Assembly: GCA_023425025.1 (NCBI GenBank)
Contig: JAFADG010000018.1
Location: 45,379-109,378 of the forward strand
Direction of reading: 5' to 3'
DNA: 64,000 nucleotides
Source of the DNA: Bacillota bacterium
GTDB taxonomy: Bacteria > Bacillota > Clostridia > Christensenellales > Aristaeellaceae
Shown one piece after another: positions 7,637 to 15,429 of this stretch. Each line of letters begins with the position of its first letter. Positions within the stretch are counted from its first letter, which is position 1. The notes below the pieces were generated by a model. The model worked only from the letters and a program-made list of their open reading frames with translations, was not told the origin of the DNA and did not search any database. A program made the translations under genes and the position numbers.

Positions 7637-9232
7637 TTAGAGCATTAATAAACCGCGTCGATCATAGACGGAATCCCCACCGCCATGCCGGATAGCTCTA
7701 TCCAGCGCCATGATGGTTGCAATGGCTCCGTCTATCTTTTCTGTGGATTTTTCTTTGTCTGCCTTGATGTTTCCAGCGGGATCGGTGCGGACGGTAACGT
7801 TGTCCATCATCCAACGCAGGACCGGATGGCCGCCGTGTGCCAACTTCTGCTCCAGTGTCAGTTTCATCATTTCTTTTGTTGGCGGGCTCATATCTTTGTA
7901 CCCCTGGCCGAAGGGAACGACAGTGAAACCCAACCCCTCCAGGTTTTGTGTCATCTGCACCGCTCCCCAGCGGTCGAAAGCAATCTCTCGGATGTTGTAA
8001 CGGGTACCTAGCGTTTCTATGAATTCCTCAATAAAACCATAATGGACAACATTGCCATCGGTGGTATGAAGGAAGCCTTGCTGCTTCCAGATATCATACG
8101 GCACGTGGTCTCGCCGAACCCGCAAATCTACATTGTCCTCTGGTATCCAGAAGAAAGGAAGAATTGTGTACTTGTCATCTTCATCTACTGGCGGGAACAC
8201 CAGAACAAAGGCCGTGATATCTGTGGTGGAGGAAAGGTCAAGTCCACCGTAGCAGGGGCGACCTCTAAGGCGTTCGGCGTCCACCAAATAGGCACAGGCG
8301 TCCCATTTGTCCATGGGCATCCAGCGGACGGATTGCTTTACCCACTGGTTCAAACGAAGCTGTCGGAACAGGTTTTCCTCGGCAGGGTTATTCCGGGCGC
8401 TCTCGCAGGCCACCTTCAGCTTTTCGATATCGACCGTTATGCCTAAGGAGGGATTGGCTTTAGCCCATACCTTCGGGTCCGTCCAGTCTTCATCTTCCTC
8501 GGCACCGTAAATGACCGGATAAAACGTTCGGTCGATCTTCCGCCCAGCCAAGATGTCCTTTGCTTTCTGATGCACTTCGTAACAAATAGAATGGGGATCA
8601 TTCCCCGCCGTAGTGATAAGAAAGTACAATGGCTGCTTCCGGGCGTCGCCGGAGCCATGGGTCATGACATCATAAAGCTGACGATTTGGCTGTGCATGCA
8701 ATTCATCGAATACGACGCCATGCACGTTCAGACCATGCTTGGTATATGCCTCAGCGGATAACACCTGATAAAAACTGCCCAATGGTTTGTAAATCAAGCG
8801 CTTTTGGGAAAGCACAGGTTTGATCCGACTTTTGAGAGCCGGACATTGGTCCACCATGTCCACAGCCACATCGAATACGATAGATGCCTGCTGCCGGTCA
8901 GAAGCACAACCGTACACCTCGCCGTCATGTTCATAATCTCCGCAGGTGAGTAAAAGTGCAACAGCAGCAGCCAATTCGCTCTTGCCCTGTTTCTTTGCGA
9001 TCTCGATATAGGCGGTATTGAACTGGCGGTAACCATTGGGCTTCATGATCCCAAACACATCCCGGATGATTTGCTCCTGCCAGTCGATGAGCTCAAATGA
9101 CTGGCCATGCCACTCGCCCTTGGTATGCTTAAGGCAGCCGATGAAAGAAACAGCAGCGTCAGCGGAAGCCTTGCTGTATGCGGAACCTTCCGCCATAAAG
9201 GCGGTTGACTTGTAACGCTTGAGACTTCGCAT
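7637..9232 (-). CDS. Terminase large subunit
   Basis: The 531-residue protein is of the HK97/phiSLT-like packaging-motor type: the N-terminal ATPase half holds TAYIEIAKKQGKSELAAAV (Walker A-like) and VHGVVFDELHAQPN (Walker B with the Asp-Glu pair), and the C-terminal nuclease half begins near CYGGLDLSSTTDITAF with the first catalytic Asp, followed by IREIAFDRWGAVQ and a late GAIATIMALDRAIR. It cuts concatemers and drives DNA into the prohead. AGGAGG precedes the ATG. Unusually it is separated from the portal gene by a host-type exported protein gene. Confidence 0.93.
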   Translation of the reverse strand: MRSLKRYKSTAFMAEGSAYSKASADAAVSFIGCLKHTKGEWHGQSFELIDWQEQIIRDVFGIMKPNGYRQFNTAYIEIAKKQGKSELAAAVALLLTCGDYEHDGEVYGCASDRQQASIVFDVAVDMVDQCPALKSRIKPVLSQKRLIYKPLGSFYQVLSAEAYTKHGLNVHGVVFDELHAQPNRQLYDVMTHGSGDARKQPLYFLITTAGNDPHSICYEVHQKAKDILAGRKIDRTFYPVIYGAEEDEDWTDPKVWAKANPSLGITVDIEKLKVACESARNNPAEENLFRQLRLNQWVKQSVRWMPMDKWDACAYLVDAERLRGRPCYGGLDLSSTTDITAFVLVFPPVDEDDKYTILPFFWIPEDNVDLRVRRDHVPYDIWKQQGFLHTTDGNVVHYGFIEEFIETLGTRYNIREIAFDRWGAVQMTQNLEGLGFTVVPFGQGYKDMSPPTKEMMKLTLEQKLAHGGHPVLRWMMDNVTVRTDPAGNIKADKEKSTEKIDGAIATIMALDRAIRHGGGDSVYDRRGLLML

Positions 9233-9301
9233 AGCTGCCTCCTGTCAGGAAAACGACACGAAAAAAGCCCCTTGCGGAGCTTTCGATATCGGTTACCTCC
9301 A

Positions 9302-9592
9302 TTAATATTCGCTGGGGAATAACGCGGTCGTTGCGCTATGATCCCATTCGGTAATGATCCATAGCCGCCAATCTGGGTACTGCGGGTTTTCATAGGCTGC
9401 AAGGAGGCGGTTATCATTGTTCTTTAAGGCTTCGTCATTCTGCTTTTTATCGCCGTCACCCAGATCGCCCCAATCACAGGAGATATAACGCTTGAAGCTT
9501 TGGTGCACGAATTTTGCAAAATGCGTATTCTCCGCCATCAAGTCGTTTACGCCACGTGTCACACATACTTGTCCCATTTCAAACCTTGCCAT
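9302..9592 (-). CDS. Conserved small protein of phages and conjugative elements, function unknown
   Basis: The ATG at 9590-9592 follows AAAGGGG and gives 96 residues (MARFEMGQVCVTRGVNDLM...). I recognise the pattern MGQVxxTRGV...FAKFV...SFKRY..CDWGDL...DKKxNDEAL...WIITE.DRSATT.LFP as one often found in Firmicute phages and integrative elements, but no function is known to me. It is not membrane bound and has no catalytic motif that I can name. It lies between the ParB-methylase and the terminase. Confidence 0.75.
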   Translation of the reverse strand: MARFEMGQVCVTRGVNDLMAENTHFAKFVHQSFKRYISCDWGDLGDGDKKQNDEALKNNDNRLLAAYENPQYPDWRLWIITEWDHSATTALFPSEY

Positions 9593-9663
9593 ATTGCCAC
9601 CCCTTTCATGAAGTGTGGACAGCTTACCCTGAAAGGTAGTTGAAAGGAAGGCTTTCGCCATCT

Positions 9664-10959
9664 TTATACGGAGAGTAAAACCGCTTTTTCACCGGTCCAT
9701 TCCTCCCAGCGTTTGATGGCTAGATCGCTTAGCATTGGGTTCGCTTCCATGGCATAACATCGCCTCCCGCTTTGTTCGGCGGCTATAAGGGTGGTTCCGG
9801 TTCCGGCAAAGGGATCAATGACCAGCCCACCAACATCTGAATGCATTTTGAGGCAGCGCCAAGGTAACTCCATAGGCAATGCAATAGCCTTTTCATTGGA
9901 GCCTGCGGGCGCAATCTCCCAGATGCCGGTATATCCCCAGTTCCGGCGTTCTTCCTTTGTGAGCCTGCGGACAAACTGGAAGCTATGGGCGGCGAAGGCC
10001 GAAATCCATGTATACTCCTGATCGTTGTAGGCCTCCTGCTCCTGCCCAGCGAAGGCGGTTACATATTCATATTCCGCCACCGGCTTGTTACTGATGGCAT
10101 GTTGGGAACCTGCGTTCCGCTTGGTACCTTCCTTTTTCCATACCCGCATCCATAGTGGGCGATAATTGCAATCTGCAAACAGCTTTATGCTATGAAAGCC
10201 GGTAGGCTCCATGAATTGGCTGCCCGTTTGGAACAGGTCACCCAGGTGCCAGCAGATCACATCTGCATAATTGCACATATTGCGAACCGCGGCTTCCATC
10301 CTCTCCAGCCAGGGGGTCATGCCGTCCCGGATGTATTCCCGGACAGAAGGGATAGGTGGGGAGGTTATTGTGCATTGCGCGTGCGCATCGCCCATAAGCA
10401 TCATGAAATCATCAGGAGAGGCAGCATCGCCGCACAGAAGACGGTGATGACCTAACTGCCAGAGGGTGCCTTTTTGTGATACAGGTCCTCCAGAGGTTTC
10501 TATATCCTCCCTGGCCTTTACCTCATCGAATGCATCCTCTATGGCCTCCTTGGAATAAAACCGATTCATGAGCGCATCCACTTCCTGGGCATCAAAGCCG
10601 GTAAGTGATATGTCGAATGCGGAGACATCCAGGTCTGCCATGAGAACGGCCAGCTTTCCTTCGTCCCAATCCCCTTGGACCTTGTTTAAGGCAAGGTTTA
10701 AAGCCTTTTCCCGCTGTAGATCAAGATCCACTACCACACAGTCAATATCCACCCGGCCCATCTCCAGAAGTACCTTGAGGCGTTGATGGCCGCCCACTAC
10801 ATTCCCGGTCTGGATATTCCAAATCACCGGTTCTACATACCCGAATTCAGCAATGGAGCGTTTTAGCTTTTCGAAATCCTTATCGCCTGGTTTCAGGTCT
10901 TTACGGGGATTGTAATAAGCGGCATTGAGCCGGGATGCTGGGATAGACTGTATGTTCAT
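9664..10959 (-). CDS. ParB-like domain fused to a DNA methyltransferase
   Basis: Starting at the ATG at 10957-10959 behind CAGGAGAT, the 431-residue protein has an N-terminal ParB/sulfiredoxin-type domain (YNPRKDL, GYVEPVIWN, VVGGHQRLKVL) and a C-terminal beta-class N4/N6 methylase domain. The S-adenosylmethionine motif DPFAGTGTT lies near the end and the catalytic motif reads TSPPI where TSPPY or DPPY is usual, so the aromatic residue that stacks on the flipped base is replaced. This may weaken methylation or be a local mutation. The gene belongs to the same block as a second ParB-like gene and Mom, suggesting modification of phage DNA. Confidence 0.85.
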   Translation of the reverse strand: MNIQSIPASRLNAAYYNPRKDLKPGDKDFEKLKRSIAEFGYVEPVIWNIQTGNVVGGHQRLKVLLEMGRVDIDCVVVDLDLQREKALNLALNKVQGDWDEGKLAVLMADLDVSAFDISLTGFDAQEVDALMNRFYSKEAIEDAFDEVKAREDIETSGGPVSQKGTLWQLGHHRLLCGDAASPDDFMMLMGDAHAQCTITSPPIPSVREYIRDGMTPWLERMEAAVRNMCNYADVICWHLGDLFQTGSQFMEPTGFHSIKLFADCNYRPLWMRVWKKEGTKRNAGSQHAISNKPVAEYEYVTAFAGQEQEAYNDQEYTWISAFAAHSFQFVRRLTKEERRNWGYTGIWEIAPAGSNEKAIALPMELPWRCLKMHSDVGGLVIDPFAGTGTTLIAAEQSGRRCYAMEANPMLSDLAIKRWEEWTGEKAVLLSV

Positions 10960-11079
10960 GGATATCTCCTGTATACAAATATATAAATGGAGCGCGGAGA
11001 ACGGTGCTGCCCCGTCGCTTCCCACCGGATGGTGGGCGGTCTGCTGTTAACCCATCCGCGCATGATTCTAAGAAAAAAA

Positions 11080-11113
11080 GAATAATAATAAAAGGCCTAC
11101 CATTGGTAGACCT
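11080..11113 (-). terminator. Terminator after the 11,148-11,630 gene
   Basis: AGGCCTACC (11,093-11,101) pairs with GGTAGACCT (11,105-11,113) with one G-U pair and a three-base loop. In the minus direction it is followed by TTTTATTATTATTC. It separates an AT-rich gene from the ParB-methylase gene. Confidence 0.7.
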
Positions 11114-11147
11114 AATCCAGTAATCCAATCCATTGTGTATTTCAATT

Positions 11148-11630
11148 CTACATTACTAACTTCTTGTCAAGTGGCACCCCATAAATAGAGGAAAGTGAAT
11201 TTACAGACGAGAATACAGCGCACCTGAAATCAGCGACATCACATGTTCTTAATGACATATCGCCATGACGAGTATATGGATCACTAGATTTGCGTTGCAA
11301 AAGATGTATCTGAAACATTTCACAAGCATCTTGAATTTGTACAAGGTATCTTTCAGCATCTGAATACCTTTTAGATAACTGCTTGCGAAAATCTGCCGCC
11401 ATTCTTTCTATTCTCCTTACAGAATTAACACAGCTATGATCCTCGCAACGATTGCATGGTATATTACAAGGTGTAAACAAGAAAGTATATGTTCCAAGTT
11501 CAATAAATAACGAATGCAACTTTTTTACAAATGGCTCTTCAAGCTCTAGTTCGCCAATACCGACCTTTATTTTTACGTGTTTCGGCCGTGGAATGCGAGA
11601 TAATGCTTTTAGTATTTTACTCCTCATCAA
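11148..11630 (-). CDS. Protein of unknown function, AT-rich, with a cysteine cluster
   Basis: I do not recognise this 160-residue protein (a start two codons in is equally possible). It has a basic N-terminus (SKILKALSRIPRPKHVKIKV), a cysteine cluster CNIPCNRCEDHSC near residues 55-67 that could bind metal, then a helical segment of about 50 residues with charged repeats. The gene is AT-richer than its neighbours and has its own terminator, so it may be a second cargo gene inside the modification block. Confidence 0.6.
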   Translation of the reverse strand: MMRSKILKALSRIPRPKHVKIKVGIGELELEEPFVKKLHSLFIELGTYTFLFTPCNIPCNRCEDHSCVNSVRRIERMAADFRKQLSKRYSDAERYLVQIQDACEMFQIHLLQRKSSDPYTRHGDMSLRTCDVADFRCAVFSSVNSLSSIYGVPLDKKLVM

Positions 11631-11713
11631 AACACCTCCTCGATTCAGAGCTATAGTATGAATTTAGCTAAACTGCTATTTCTAGGCAAATCAAGGAATT
11701 TCCTCTTTTGTAA

Positions 11714-12442
11714 TCACGCGTTGATATGAATATATTCTACATGTCGTTTCGCCTGGGATATCTTTTCGCCGCGGTACATCCCAGCGCCCAGTTCGTCGAT
11801 CTTCGAAAACGGGATCACTGGCACTGTCAGCCGCTCACGGCAAGCTGGGTCAATGAAGTACATATACCGTAGCTGGTAGCCGGGAATGGGCTTTGCACCC
11901 ACATAGTCCAGGTACTTATTGAAATTGTAGGTGCCTCCGGTCACATCGAAGAAGGTCAGCCCGCCCAATTCTCTGCGCGGCGTGGTGGGGTTGGAGGCAA
12001 GCGTCATTTTGTGAATACGAGTGCCGTCCGGTAATTCTGCAAGATTCAAATTCTCCTTGATGCCGGTAAGAATAAAATTGCTTGCACGGTAAATAGTACC
12101 GTCCCCGCACGAGCATGCATCCGCAAAGGAGATGATCCATTTCACCTGCGGCGCGTGCTTTTTGATCAACCGTATGCTCATTGCAATGGCGCGGCTTTCG
12201 CTGTTCCGGGGAAGCACACTGTCAAAGGCCATGCGGTTCAGCTCCAGGAATTCATTCCAACCGGTGCCCTCCACCAGCCCAATAATCTTCGATTTATCCA
12301 GACTCGGCCCATATGACATTACACCATGGAGTTGGCCGTCCAGAAACACGCCGAAATGAAGCTTGGAATTGTTCACTACCTTACCGGAATAGTGATGAGC
12401 CTTGATGAAGGCGTTGGCAATAGCAGATGGCAGTACCTTCAT
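11714..12442 (-). CDS. Mom-family adenine modification protein (N6-methylcarbamoyl-adenine forming)
   Basis: The 242-residue product matches the Mom family: IKAHHYSGKVVNNSKLHFGVFLDGQ, a central ELNRMAFDSVLPRNSESRAI, then KWIISFADACSCGDGTIYRASNF and a basic C-terminus. Mom of phage Mu is a GNAT-like enzyme that converts adenine in DNA to N6-(methylcarbamoyl)adenine and protects the phage from host restriction. The ATG at 12,440-12,442 overlaps the ParB-like stop by four bases; a GTG eight codons upstream with a better ribosome site is the alternative. The downstream ParB-methylase and the upstream ParB-like gene probably act together with it. Confidence 0.85.
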   Translation of the reverse strand: MKVLPSAIANAFIKAHHYSGKVVNNSKLHFGVFLDGQLHGVMSYGPSLDKSKIIGLVEGTGWNEFLELNRMAFDSVLPRNSESRAIAMSIRLIKKHAPQVKWIISFADACSCGDGTIYRASNFILTGIKENLNLAELPDGTRIHKMTLASNPTTPRRELGGLTFFDVTGGTYNFNKYLDYVGAKPIPGYQLRYMYFIDPACRERLTVPVIPFSKIDELGAGMYRGEKISQAKRHVEYIHINA

Positions 12443-13026
12443 GACAATTTCTTTTGCTCTGCCCACTGTCTCACCACCTCATATAGTCCATTGCCATTAT
12501 GATTTTCGTTGGTAAATGTCTCTTTTACAGCATCCTGATCGTAAACATACTTGATCGCCGCCAGGATCAACCGGGCCTGTTCATCATGGACCGTGATGCT
12601 GATCTGCTGGAACGGTTTTTTCTCTCCAGCATCCAGGGTGAACTGATCAGAAAAATCATCATCCGATATGGCTTGGAACCCGAAGTCTGTCATAGGCATA
12701 ACGATATCGGCCAATTCCAGTGGCAGCAGGTCCATGTCCCACTGAGCCATTTCCCCAACCTTGTTATCTGCCAGCCGGAAGGCTTTGATTTGGTCCTCCG
12801 TTAGTTCATCGGCGATGACGCAGGGAACCTCCTTCAAGCCAAGAAATTGCGCCGCCTTGTAACGGGTGTGGCCAGCTACAATCTCATGGTTCCGGTCGAT
12901 CACCAGCGGCACCAGGAAGCCAAACTGCCGGATGCTAGCGGCAACATTTTTCATGGCTTCATCATTCTTACGCGGATTGCGCGCATACGGGTGAATGTCC
13001 TTCAGCGGGATGGTCTGAATTTTCAA
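12439..13026 (-). CDS. ParB/Srx-like DNA-binding or nuclease domain protein
   Basis: The 195-residue protein starts MKIQTIPLKDIHPYARNPRKND and continues IRQFGFLVPLVIDRNHEIVAGHTRYKAAQFLGLKEVPCVI, the full ParB N-terminal domain with the GHxR box that binds CTP or acts as nuclease in relatives. A C-terminal region follows that carries no known domain. Its stop overlaps the start of Mom. Phage ParB-like genes of this kind often neighbour modification genes; a role in targeting the modification machinery is inference. Confidence 0.85.
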   Translation of the reverse strand: MKIQTIPLKDIHPYARNPRKNDEAMKNVAASIRQFGFLVPLVIDRNHEIVAGHTRYKAAQFLGLKEVPCVIADELTEDQIKAFRLADNKVGEMAQWDMDLLPLELADIVMPMTDFGFQAISDDDFSDQFTLDAGEKKPFQQISITVHDEQARLILAAIKYVYDQDAVKETFTNENHNGNGLYEVVRQWAEQKKLS

Positions 13027-13036
13027 GAGTTACCTC

Positions 13037-13579
13037 CTAACCGCCACGGCGTGCCGAAAGCAAGCGTTCCATCATATCGTCATGAGGTGTTTTGCCTTTA
13101 TAGTCAGTTGCGCAGTTTTCACGCACCACCTGATATATCTGGTACCAGAGGTTGTTGGCCTGCTTGCCAAAAGATTGACTCATGGCTACATAGGGTGATG
13201 GGATAGCATTGCCGGTAGTAGGATGCTTGGCCAGAAAGCCATATTCGGTGATACATTCTTCACACTGTATCCACCGGGAAATGGCCATGGCGTACTGTTC
13301 TATTAATTGAGGAGGAACATGCCCGGCACATCTTCGTTCCTGGAGCCATGTCCAGGTATTGCGATAGATATCAGCTGCTAAAAGCTCCTTGCCGTTTTTC
13401 TGTTTTGCAGCCAGATAATCCCTAGGCAGCGGCATAGCCTCGCCGGTCAGGTCTGCGGTGTCGGGGAATTCCAGTATCGTGATTTTACGCTTTCCAGGAT
13501 TTCCTTCCAGGAGGTTGTCAGCTAGTGCTTTTTTCTTTTGGCCAGCTCCAATTCGGGCACCGCCATGACCGTTTGCCAT
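13037..13579 (-). CDS. Terminase small subunit, P27 family
   Basis: The 180-residue protein begins MANGHGGARIGAGQKKKA, the usual basic opening of P27-type small terminases, followed by helical sequence (RNTWTWLQERR, LIEQYAMAISRWIQCEECI) and the family's ATGNAIPSPYVAMSQSFGKQANNLWYQIYQ-type segment near residues 120-150. It recognises packaging sites and loads the large subunit. It is about four kilobases from the large terminase because the modification genes lie between. Confidence 0.88.
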   Translation of the reverse strand: MANGHGGARIGAGQKKKALADNLLEGNPGKRKITILEFPDTADLTGEAMPLPRDYLAAKQKNGKELLAADIYRNTWTWLQERRCAGHVPPQLIEQYAMAISRWIQCEECITEYGFLAKHPTTGNAIPSPYVAMSQSFGKQANNLWYQIYQVVRENCATDYKGKTPHDDMMERLLSARRGG

Positions 13580-13695
13580 GCCGACATCTCCTTTGCCACA
13601 AAATCAGGGGGATATACCCCTTCTTGAAAGCGCGAAATCTCACGTAATGGGCCGGGGCCGTACGTCAGTGGATAAAGCTGGAGATTGCTCCAGCC

Positions 13696-14049
13696 CTACC
13701 CCCAGCGGCCACCTTCGCGGGCAGTAATCCGGGAATGGCATGAAACGCATAGACTCATAAGGTTGCCGGGGTCATGGGTGCCGCCTTTGCGAAGAGGAAG
13801 GATGTGATGCACTTCCTCTGCAGGTGTGGTCCGATCTTCCCGTTTACAAACTTCACACAAAGGATGCTCTGATAGATGCTGTGCCCTGATTTTTCTCCAA
13901 AGCCTGCCATATTGCCGCTTGGATGCAGGATCACGACCGTATTTGTCATAGTCGGCATCCATACGCTTTTGGTGTGAGGCACAGAACCGCTCGTTTGTAA
14001 GCTCCGGGCAGCCAGGATAGCTGCAAGGGCGTTTTGGTTTTCTGGGCAT
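13696..14049 (-). CDS. HNH endonuclease
   Basis: The ATG at 14,047-14,049 lies behind CTGGAGG and gives 117 residues. There are zinc-ligand pairs (CSYPGC, FCASHQ; LCEVCKRE and LCVSCHSR) and the EEVHHILPLRKGG...HDPGNLMSLCVSCH core of the HNH fold. In phages with HK97-type heads an HNH enzyme next to the terminase genes helps cut DNA during packaging. It is directly downstream of a terminator, so it probably opens the late operon. Confidence 0.9.
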   Translation of the reverse strand: MPRKPKRPCSYPGCPELTNERFCASHQKRMDADYDKYGRDPASKRQYGRLWRKIRAQHLSEHPLCEVCKREDRTTPAEEVHHILPLRKGGTHDPGNLMSLCVSCHSRITAREGGRWG

Positions 14050-14072
14050 GCACACCTCCAGGCGCAAAAGAA

Positions 14073-14104
14073 AAGCCCTCGCGGTTCATACACCGTGAAG
14101 GCTT
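14073..14104 (-). terminator. Terminator between early and late prophage genes
   Basis: Arms at 14,073-14,085 and 14,092-14,104 pair apart from two positions. Reading leftward the stem is followed by TTTTCTTTTG. It lies after the 14,140-14,574 gene and before HNH. Confidence 0.7.
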
Positions 14105-14139
14105 GGGAGATATCTTTTAACAATACTATATTAACATAC

Positions 14140-14574
14140 TTATGGGTCTCTTTTTGTCTCCTTTAGTATCCACTTCTCGAAAATGTAGTAGTTTCTATTT
14201 TCTCGGTTCATTTTACTGGTAGCAGACTGAAATTCCTTTTTGATTGTTTCCGGCAGGTATACCCGGTTCCTTCGTGTACGCCGTGCCAACAGATAGCTTT
14301 GATACTCTTCCTGGATGTGATGCCTTGTAAGATACACATATCGAACAATTCCGTCTGTCATCTGAATGGCGATATAGTATTTGTCAGCCCATATCCTGCC
14401 CTTTTCGTTTTCCAGAATAATCGGCATCGGACTTTTTGTACTATACTGTTGCATAAGCGTTTTTGCCGGAATGAAAGGTAAGCTGTATAAGGTAGAGACA
14501 GTATTGGCTAAATGGAGGACCTTGTAGTAAGGAAGAGCATAAAGAGGATAGTTACGCATGTAGACAGCTTGCAT
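14140..14574 (-). CDS. Hypothetical phage protein
   Basis: I do not recognise this 144-residue protein. It is rich in Tyr (about 12 in the first 100 residues) and has a basic C-terminal half (LLARRTRRNRVYLPETIKKEF). The start ATG lies behind GGAGG and overlaps the end of the DUF1492 gene by 23 bases. It is the last gene of the early operon. No transmembrane segment or catalytic motif is evident. Confidence 0.6.
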   Translation of the reverse strand: MQAVYMRNYPLYALPYYKVLHLANTVSTLYSLPFIPAKTLMQQYSTKSPMPIILENEKGRIWADKYYIAIQMTDGIVRYVYLTRHHIQEEYQSYLLARRTRRNRVYLPETIKKEFQSATSKMNRENRNYYIFEKWILKETKRDP

Positions 14575-15016
14575 CGTTTTGCATCCTCCGTTTATTAAGG
14601 ATTTCTTCAGTCATTGCCAGTGCCAGGTTGTGCAGCCGGTAAACGTGCGCGCGGCTGATATGCATTTCTATTGCGATATCATCCCAGCATTTCATGCATA
14701 GATAACGAAGCTCTAAAAGAAGCCGGCTATCATCATCTTCCAAACAGTCGATACCCTCCTGGATTTCACGCTTGCAATCTATAAAGGCATCAATGTCCTT
14801 ATTCACCTTTTCCTCAGCTTCAATAAGTCTGTTGATCGCTGTTTGGGACGATGTCACATCACGTGTACGGCTAACCCGCTGAGAGTCGAAAGTAGTAGTG
14901 ACACGCTGGGTCAGGGAGCGCAGCCGTGCTACCTGTTCCAGCTTCGCATTTATCCGCTGGTCAATCCGGTATGCCTGAGAGAGATATTCCTTGGCTGTCA
15001 TCGATATATCGTTCAT
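14552..15016 (-). CDS. DUF1492-type transcription regulator (RinA/ArpU-like)
   Basis: The ATG at 15,014-15,016 is ten bases behind GGAGG and gives 154 residues. The N-terminal half is a coiled coil (INAKLEQVARLRSLTQRV and onward); the C-terminal half holds a sigma region-4-like helix-turn-helix (CMKCWDDIAIEMHISRAHVYRLHNLAL). Such proteins activate the late operon of Firmicute phages, and its location just before the late genes fits. A target site could not be found by eye. Confidence 0.8.
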   Translation of the reverse strand: MNDISMTAKEYLSQAYRIDQRINAKLEQVARLRSLTQRVTTTFDSQRVSRTRDVTSSQTAINRLIEAEEKVNKDIDAFIDCKREIQEGIDCLEDDDSRLLLELRYLCMKCWDDIAIEMHISRAHVYRLHNLALAMTEEILNKRRMQNDASCLHA

Positions 15017-15021
15017 AAGGG

Positions 15022-15306
15022 TCAATCCTCCAATTGTTTGAGTATCGCGGCGACCTCCGCCGCCGAAGTGACTTTGAAGGCTCGTCCTTTTGCATTCCTG
15101 ATTTTTTGTATCGTAATCTCTTGGAGTTTTGTCATTTTGCCGGTTTCGGTTTTGACCTCGAAGGCCACAAACCTCCCGTTAACGCAGGCGATGATGTCCG
15201 GGACGCCTGTCGTCCCATAGATTCCGCCGTGCTCCTTCCATGCGAAACAGCAGGGCATTTTCTTGAGCAGCCGCAGAATCGCGGCCACGATATCGCGCTC
15301 GGCCAT
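15022..15306 (-). CDS. VRR-NUC nuclease
   Basis: Starting at ATG 15,304-15,306 behind CGGAGG, the 94-residue protein contains the full VRR-NUC core: GTTGVPDIIACVNGRFVAFEVKTETGKMTKLQ, with the PD...ExK arrangement of the PD-(D/E)xK superfamily (Asp in GVPD, Glu-x-Lys in FEVK). Stand-alone VRR-NUC proteins of phages cut branched or flap DNA during replication and recombination. It is encoded between PrimPol and the DUF1492 regulator. Confidence 0.9.
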   Translation of the reverse strand: MAERDIVAAILRLLKKMPCCFAWKEHGGIYGTTGVPDIIACVNGRFVAFEVKTETGKMTKLQEITIQKIRNAKGRAFKVTSAAEVAAILKQLED

Positions 15307-15429
15307 TTGTACCTCCGTAACCCTATTTGCTGTGTAACCGCCTAAAATAGAGGTTCGCATATATACGCGCATGTGTGTGCGCGCGCTCATGCGCGACGAA
15401 GCTTTTCCGTGTACCTCTAAAATTTAAGG

